From: Colwellia hornerae
GTDB lineage: Bacteria > Pseudomonadota > Gammaproteobacteria > Enterobacterales > Alteromonadaceae
DNA length: 64,000 nucleotides
Direction: 5' to 3'
Assembly: GCF_007954355.1 (NCBI RefSeq)
Contig: NZ_VOLR01000001.1
Span: forward strand, 124,001 to 188,000
The position numbers and the translations under genes are program-made. Below, piece by piece: positions 63,351 through 64,000 of this stretch. Numbering within the stretch: the first letter of the stretch is position 1; each line of letters begins with the position of its first letter. The notes under the pieces were generated by a model that saw only the letters and a program-made list of their open reading frames with translations, was not told the origin of the DNA and did no database searches.

Positions 63351-64000
63351 AGTTAATCATTCGGGTATTATTTTTTTGACCTTAGCTTTTGGTGTCATCA
63401 GCTTTATCGCGTCATTATCTTTAGGTGCGGCAGATATCAGTTTTAGCGATGTTATTACAAGTTTACTGGCCAGTTTCTCAACAGATAAAGACGCCAGCGA
63501 GGTGATTTTTTATGAGCGAATTATTTGGGAATTACGCATGCCGCGCGCCATTTTAGCTTTTTTAGCCGGTTGTGGTTTAGCGGTTTCTGGGCTGATATTA
63601 CAAACGGTAACGCGAAACCCATTAGCCGACCCTTATCTTTTTGGTATTTCTTCAGGTGCTTCTTTAGGAGTCGTTATATCTATTGTTTTACTGGGCAGCA
63701 CTATTTCTGTGATTACACCTGTTGCGGCTTTTGCGGGCAGTTTAGTGGCGATGCTAATGTTGCTAATGATATCTGGTCGTCGGCAAAGTCAACAAGTTGA
63801 ATCTATGCTCTTGGCAGGTGTAGCGTTATCGTTTTTATTTAGCTCGTTTACCAGTTTGTTACTTTATCATACCGACCCACAAGCGGTTACGGCGATATTA
63901 TTTTGGACTATGGGTAGTTTTTCACGTGCACAGTGGTCAATTTTATGGTTTCCTGCGGTCGTTATTATTAGTTGTGTCATTATGATGTTAGCGTATCGAC
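63343..64000 (+). CDS. FecCD/BtuC-type ABC permease, partial (3' end outside window)
   Basis: The first 219 codons of a permease of the iron-siderophore/vitamin-B12 type. The ATG at 63343 lies inside the end of the ATPase gene. Helices begin with SGIIFLTLAFGVISFIASLSLG. ELRMPRAILAFLAGCGLAVSGLILQTVTRNPLADPYLFGISSGASLGV (about residues 63-110) is the strongest family signature. VESMLLAGVALSFLFSSFTSLLLY and ILFWTMGSFSRAQW follow as expected. With the BtuD-like protein it would form the B12 channel. A periplasmic binding protein and receptor may lie beyond the window. Confidence 0.87.
   Translation, partial: MFKVNHSGIIFLTLAFGVISFIASLSLGAADISFSDVITSLLASFSTDKDASEVIFYERIIWELRMPRAILAFLAGCGLAVSGLILQTVTRNPLADPYLFGISSGASLGVVISIVLLGSTISVITPVAAFAGSLVAMLMLLMISGRRQSQQVESMLLAGVALSFLFSSFTSLLLYHTDPQAVTAILFWTMGSFSRAQWSILWFPAVVIISCVIMMLAYR

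Overview
The window looks like chromosome from a cold-adapted, marine, AT-rich gammaproteobacterium of the Alteromonadales, most like Colwellia or a close relative. This rests on base composition, the ypjD/ffh/rpsP-rimM-trmD-rplS neighbourhood, an SO_0444-type Cu/Zn permease, PEP-CTERM proteins, an MshQ-like protein and ice-binding-like domains. It is inference from gene content; no database search was run. I see no tRNA, rRNA, CRISPR array, phage or insertion sequence.

Layout. 1-5.5 kb: a panE fragment, a VanZ-like protein, a YajQ-family protein, an SNF transporter, a 52-bp tandem array, and an nhaC-type antiporter followed by an RluA-type pseudouridine synthase. 5.7-8.5 kb: gshA, a duplicated 84-bp non-coding element and a lytic-transglycosylase-like lipoprotein. 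8.5-12.4 kb: a five-site DnaA-box cluster, then three membrane proteins on the minus strand. 12.6-18.2 kb: ffh with its 3' end repeated in tandem, rpsP-rimM-trmD-rplS, then a PEP-CTERM gene lying between rplS and a decayed copy of the rplS 3' end.

18.3-40.1 kb is a carbon-metabolism region centred on glycerol. It holds glpK, glpR and glpD, an orphan GlpS-like ATPase, an AcoR-like sigma-54 activator, the ABC glycerol importer glpSTPQUV and a porin. After a chemotaxis-receptor pseudogene come fba, fbp, pgi and an iron-type alcohol dehydrogenase. Glycerol would be imported, phosphorylated, oxidised to dihydroxyacetone phosphate and carried up to glucose 6-phosphate; only triose-phosphate isomerase is missing. 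Likely control elements are GlpR-type direct repeats upstream of glpK and glpD, and a TGTTCA array plus a sigma-54-like promoter upstream of glpS.

40.5-56.3 kb is a surface and cyclic-di-GMP region. Two divergent genes encode secreted proteins that share an 18-residue beta-solenoid followed by an ice-binding-like domain. One is fused to a very long MshQ-type tail, the other ends in a PEP-CTERM anchor. Beside them lie a propeller-GGDEF protein with no ordinary start codon, an outer-membrane porin, a PAS-GGDEF-EAL protein and a CSS-EAL phosphodiesterase.

56.4-64 kb: a CusBA/CzcBA-type metal efflux pair with a His/Cys-rich small protein, a CobC-like phosphatase, a cobalamin riboswitch and the start of a BtuDC-type importer that runs off the window.
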